A stretch of DNA of 6,712 nt from Oscillospiraceae bacterium (GTDB lineage Bacteria > Bacillota > Clostridia > Oscillospirales > Ruminococcaceae). Below, piece after piece: positions 5,146-6,712 of the stretch (positions are counted from its first letter, which is position 1; each line of letters opens with the position of its first letter). The notes beneath the pieces were generated by a model, which was not told the origin of the DNA, did no database searches, and was given only the letters and a program-made list of their open reading frames with translations. The DNA lies in the NCBI GenBank assembly GCA_031285645.1, contig JAITVU010000120.1:1-6712 (forward strand), written 5' to 3'. The translations under genes and the position numbers were made by a program.

Positions 5146-5745
5146 CCAATGGAAAGTGGATTTTCATCGTTTTTCCTGATGGCCCTGACGGCCTTGGCCG
5201 TGGAAAACGTCATATTTTTTCGTGTGTTGGGGCTTAACAGGCAAGTCTTATTTTTAAAATCGCCGAAAATGGGAATACTGTATGGCGGGATGTTTACGCT
5301 GGTTGCCCTGCTCTCGTCGCTGCTGGTTTCCCTTGTCAATCATTTATTGAGGGACAGTATCTATACGTCTTATTTGCGCGCGCCGGCCTATTTTATCTGT
5401 GTGGCCATTGTCTACGTCGCGATTTATTTGGGGACGCGCGCCTTTTTACCCGCTGTTTTTGAGCACATCCGGGACATATTGCCGGTCAGTGTTTTTAACA
5501 CCGCTCTTTTTGGGGCTTTTTATGTCACCGCGATAAATGGGTTTAATATTTTTCAGACAACCGGCTACGCTTTTGGCGCGGGCGTCGGATATACGCTGGC
5601 TGTTCTTGTCGTCTATTTTGCGCGCAAGCGCCTTGCCATCAGCCCTGTGCCGCGTTCGTTCAGGGGCCTGCCCGTCCTGCTTATCTACATCGGTATGCTT
5701 TCGCTGGCCCTTTACGGCCTCATCGGCCACGGTCTGCCGACCTGA
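5143..5745 (+). CDS. rnfA: RnfA/NqrE-like membrane protein without [2Fe-2S] cysteines
   Basis: The 200-residue protein has about six predicted transmembrane segments and matches RnfA in length and pattern. The block VNNFVLSRFLGICPFLG of normal RnfA appears as VENVIFFRVLGLNRQVL (20-36), with Asn32 in place of the first cluster Cys. LPLITTNCAVLGVA appears as LPVSVFNTALFGAF (113-126), with Thr120 in place of the second. The C-terminal FRGLPVLLIYIGMLSLALYG (173-192) is a close match to the family. The only Cys, Cys86 in the third helix, is not at a ligand position. It is the last gene of the Rnf-like operon, 72 bp after the rnfE-like stop. No rnfB follows, as it would in a standard rnfCDGEAB operon. 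ATG 5149 is an alternative start. The homology is strong, but redox function is unlikely. Confidence 0.87.
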   Translation: MPMESGFSSFFLMALTALAVENVIFFRVLGLNRQVLFLKSPKMGILYGGMFTLVALLSSLLVSLVNHLLRDSIYTSYLRAPAYFICVAIVYVAIYLGTRAFLPAVFEHIRDILPVSVFNTALFGAFYVTAINGFNIFQTTGYAFGAGVGYTLAVLVVYFARKRLAISPVPRSFRGLPVLLIYIGMLSLALYGLIGHGLPT

Positions 5746-5775
5746 TTTTCCGTTATGAGCCAAAAAGGCTTGATA

Positions 5776-5797
5776 CCCCGGAGTCTCTGTCCCGGGG
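5776..5797 (+). terminator. GC hairpin after the Rnf-like operon, possible weak terminator
   Basis: CCCCGG (5776-5781) and CCGGGG (5792-5797) form a 6-bp stem with a 10-nt loop, 31 nt after the rnfA-like stop. A T-rich stretch (5801-5809, broken by CA) follows three bases later, so termination would be inefficient. The 3' arm overlaps a GGGGAGG sequence (5794-5800), so it may instead act in the leader of the next gene. Confidence 0.35.
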
Positions 5798-5908
5798 AGG
5801 TTCATTTTTGATGCGCGTATCTGCGCCGATGGTTTACATCCGTGCGTATAGCGGTACGGGTTTAAAGCTATATGACATATCAGTCACGCCAGCAGCCCCA
5901 ACGACCTC

Positions 5909-5923
5909 GGAGGTGAGTTTTTG
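5909..5923 (+). promoter_or_regulatory. Ribosome binding site fixing the TTG start of the GHL-family gene
   Basis: GGAGGTGA (5909-5916) matches the 16S rRNA tail for eight bases. GGAGG is seven bases before TTG (5921-5923). This start gives a typical basic N-terminus followed by a transmembrane segment. I could not identify a promoter in the 175-bp gap before it. Confidence 0.8.
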
Positions 5924-6712
5924 GCAAAACATTATAAAATTAAGCGATATAAAAAGACGGGAGGCCATACCTATAAGGCGCGGCCGCACCCTCTTACTGT
6001 TTTGCTTTGCATTGTCCTCGTTGGCGGGCTTGTTTATCTCGGGATTGTCATTTACCAGCCTGTGTATGATTTTGTTATGAGCATCGGGCAGGACAGCGCC
6101 GATGACGCCGGTATGGCGCAGTCCGGCGATCCGGCGGTATCCGCGGAGCCGCCCGTCGCCTCACAGCCGGACCCTGATCCGGAACCGGAGCCGCCCCAGA
6201 CGGTTAACGGCCTGACCGCCGTGTTTATGCCTTTTGACATCGCGGCGGACGCGGCGCAGGCCAAGGCCTTTATTGACCGGTTGGACAGCGCCACCAACGC
6301 CGTGATGGTTGAAATAAAAAACAGTCAGGGACAATTACTTTACGATACGAAAGTTGCACGGGCCCTCGAGTGGGAGGCCGTCTCCGACAAGCTCATCGAC
6401 CTGAGCGGCATTGCCGCAATGCTCAGGGAAAAGGATAAGCACCTCATTGTGCGCATGCACGCGTTCAGTGATCCCATCGCCGCGCGTGGGGACAGGGAAC
6501 TCAACGCGATTAAATATCAGAATTCCGATATGCTGTGGCTGGACAATTACGCCGACAGAGGCGGGAAGCCCTGGCTGAATCCATATGTGCCGGAAGTGCG
6601 CAGCTATTTGATTGAAGTCGCCACGGAGGCTGTCGGCATTGGAGCCGCCATGGTTGTGATGGACAGCGTGCGGTTCCCGGATGATATGACAGGTTCGGCT
6701 TCGTTCGGCGCC
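5921..6712 (+). CDS. Membrane-anchored putative glycoside hydrolase (GHL, DUF4015-type), 3' end outside window
   Basis: The 264 visible residues run off the window with no stop. A basic N-terminus (KHYKIKRYKK) leads to one transmembrane segment (about 25-45). Then comes an acidic, Pro-rich linker (about 57-94, containing PDPDPEPEPP) and the start of a TIM-barrel-like domain at about 95 (VNGLTAVFMPFD). Matches to the family are the early segment NAVMVEIKNSQGQLLYDT, the HLIVRMHAFSDPIAA strand, PWLNPYVPEVRSYLIEVATEA, and VVMDSVRFPDD (245-255), equivalent to the family's FDYVRFP. The protein should sit on the outer face of the membrane and act on, or bind, a polysaccharide. The substrate is unknown, and enzymatic activity is predicted only from the fold. 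Its link to the Rnf-like operon is only proximity. Confidence 0.83.
   Translation, partial: MAKHYKIKRYKKTGGHTYKARPHPLTVLLCIVLVGGLVYLGIVIYQPVYDFVMSIGQDSADDAGMAQSGDPAVSAEPPVASQPDPDPEPEPPQTVNGLTAVFMPFDIAADAAQAKAFIDRLDSATNAVMVEIKNSQGQLLYDTKVARALEWEAVSDKLIDLSGIAAMLREKDKHLIVRMHAFSDPIAARGDRELNAIKYQNSDMLWLDNYADRGGKPWLNPYVPEVRSYLIEVATEAVGIGAAMVVMDSVRFPDDMTGSASFGA

Noticed and set aside
5808..6080. Small plus-strand ORF before and across the GHL gene start
   Set aside because: It has a GGGGAGG (5794-5800) at plausible spacing, but its translation is unlike any family and its second half is an out-of-frame reading of the GHL membrane anchor.
1..6712. CRISPR array, insertion sequence, phage or toxin-antitoxin genes
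   Set aside because: There are no regularly spaced direct repeats, no transposase or integrase motifs and no paired small toxin-antitoxin ORFs in the window.

Overview
The window looks like chromosomal DNA from a moderately GC-rich member of the Bacillota, probably a clostridial lineage. Four things point that way: a MecA-type ClpC adaptor, Gram-positive AGGAGG-type ribosome binding sites, frequent TTG starts, and a membrane-anchored GHL (DUF4015-type) protein of the kind common in Clostridia. The exact genus cannot be read from the sequence.

Layout. Positions 1-523 hold no convincing gene. They contain a nested inverted repeat (82-129), a 15-bp perfect palindrome (202-216), a good SigA-type promoter (288-316) and a roughly 200-nt leader with hairpins, leading to rpe (524-1195, ribulose-phosphate 3-epimerase). 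Between rpe and the convergent mecA (2110-1535, minus strand) lie a 96-bp cloverleaf-forming element (1250-1345) and a probable bidirectional terminator (1447-1485). A 225-bp divergent region separates mecA from a four-gene, plus-strand operon (2336-5745). Its products are divergent homologues of RnfC, RnfD, RnfE and RnfA, in the canonical Rnf order but without rnfG or rnfB. A hairpin follows, and then the 5' part of a membrane-anchored GHL-family protein (5921 to the window end).

The main point of interest is the Rnf-like operon. The four proteins are intact and clearly homologous to Rnf/Nqr subunits, yet nearly every redox-cofactor site expected in the core is gone. All four Cys ligands of the intramembrane [2Fe-2S] cluster in RnfA/RnfE are replaced. 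The RnfD flavinylation motif is not intact. The RnfC-like protein lacks the N-terminal barrel domain and the glycine-rich GLGGA-type nucleotide/FMN motif. The FMN subunit G and ferredoxin subunit B are absent from the locus. Only the two [4Fe-4S] motifs of the RnfC-like protein remain. I infer a repurposed Rnf-derived membrane complex rather than a standard ferredoxin:NAD+ oxidoreductase. What it does cannot be told from this sequence.

Translation signals are also notable. The rnfD-, rnfE- and GHL-like genes all start at TTG behind near-perfect Shine-Dalgarno sequences. The rnfA-like start is separated from its GGAGG by a perfect GC hairpin that would bring the two to normal spacing when folded.
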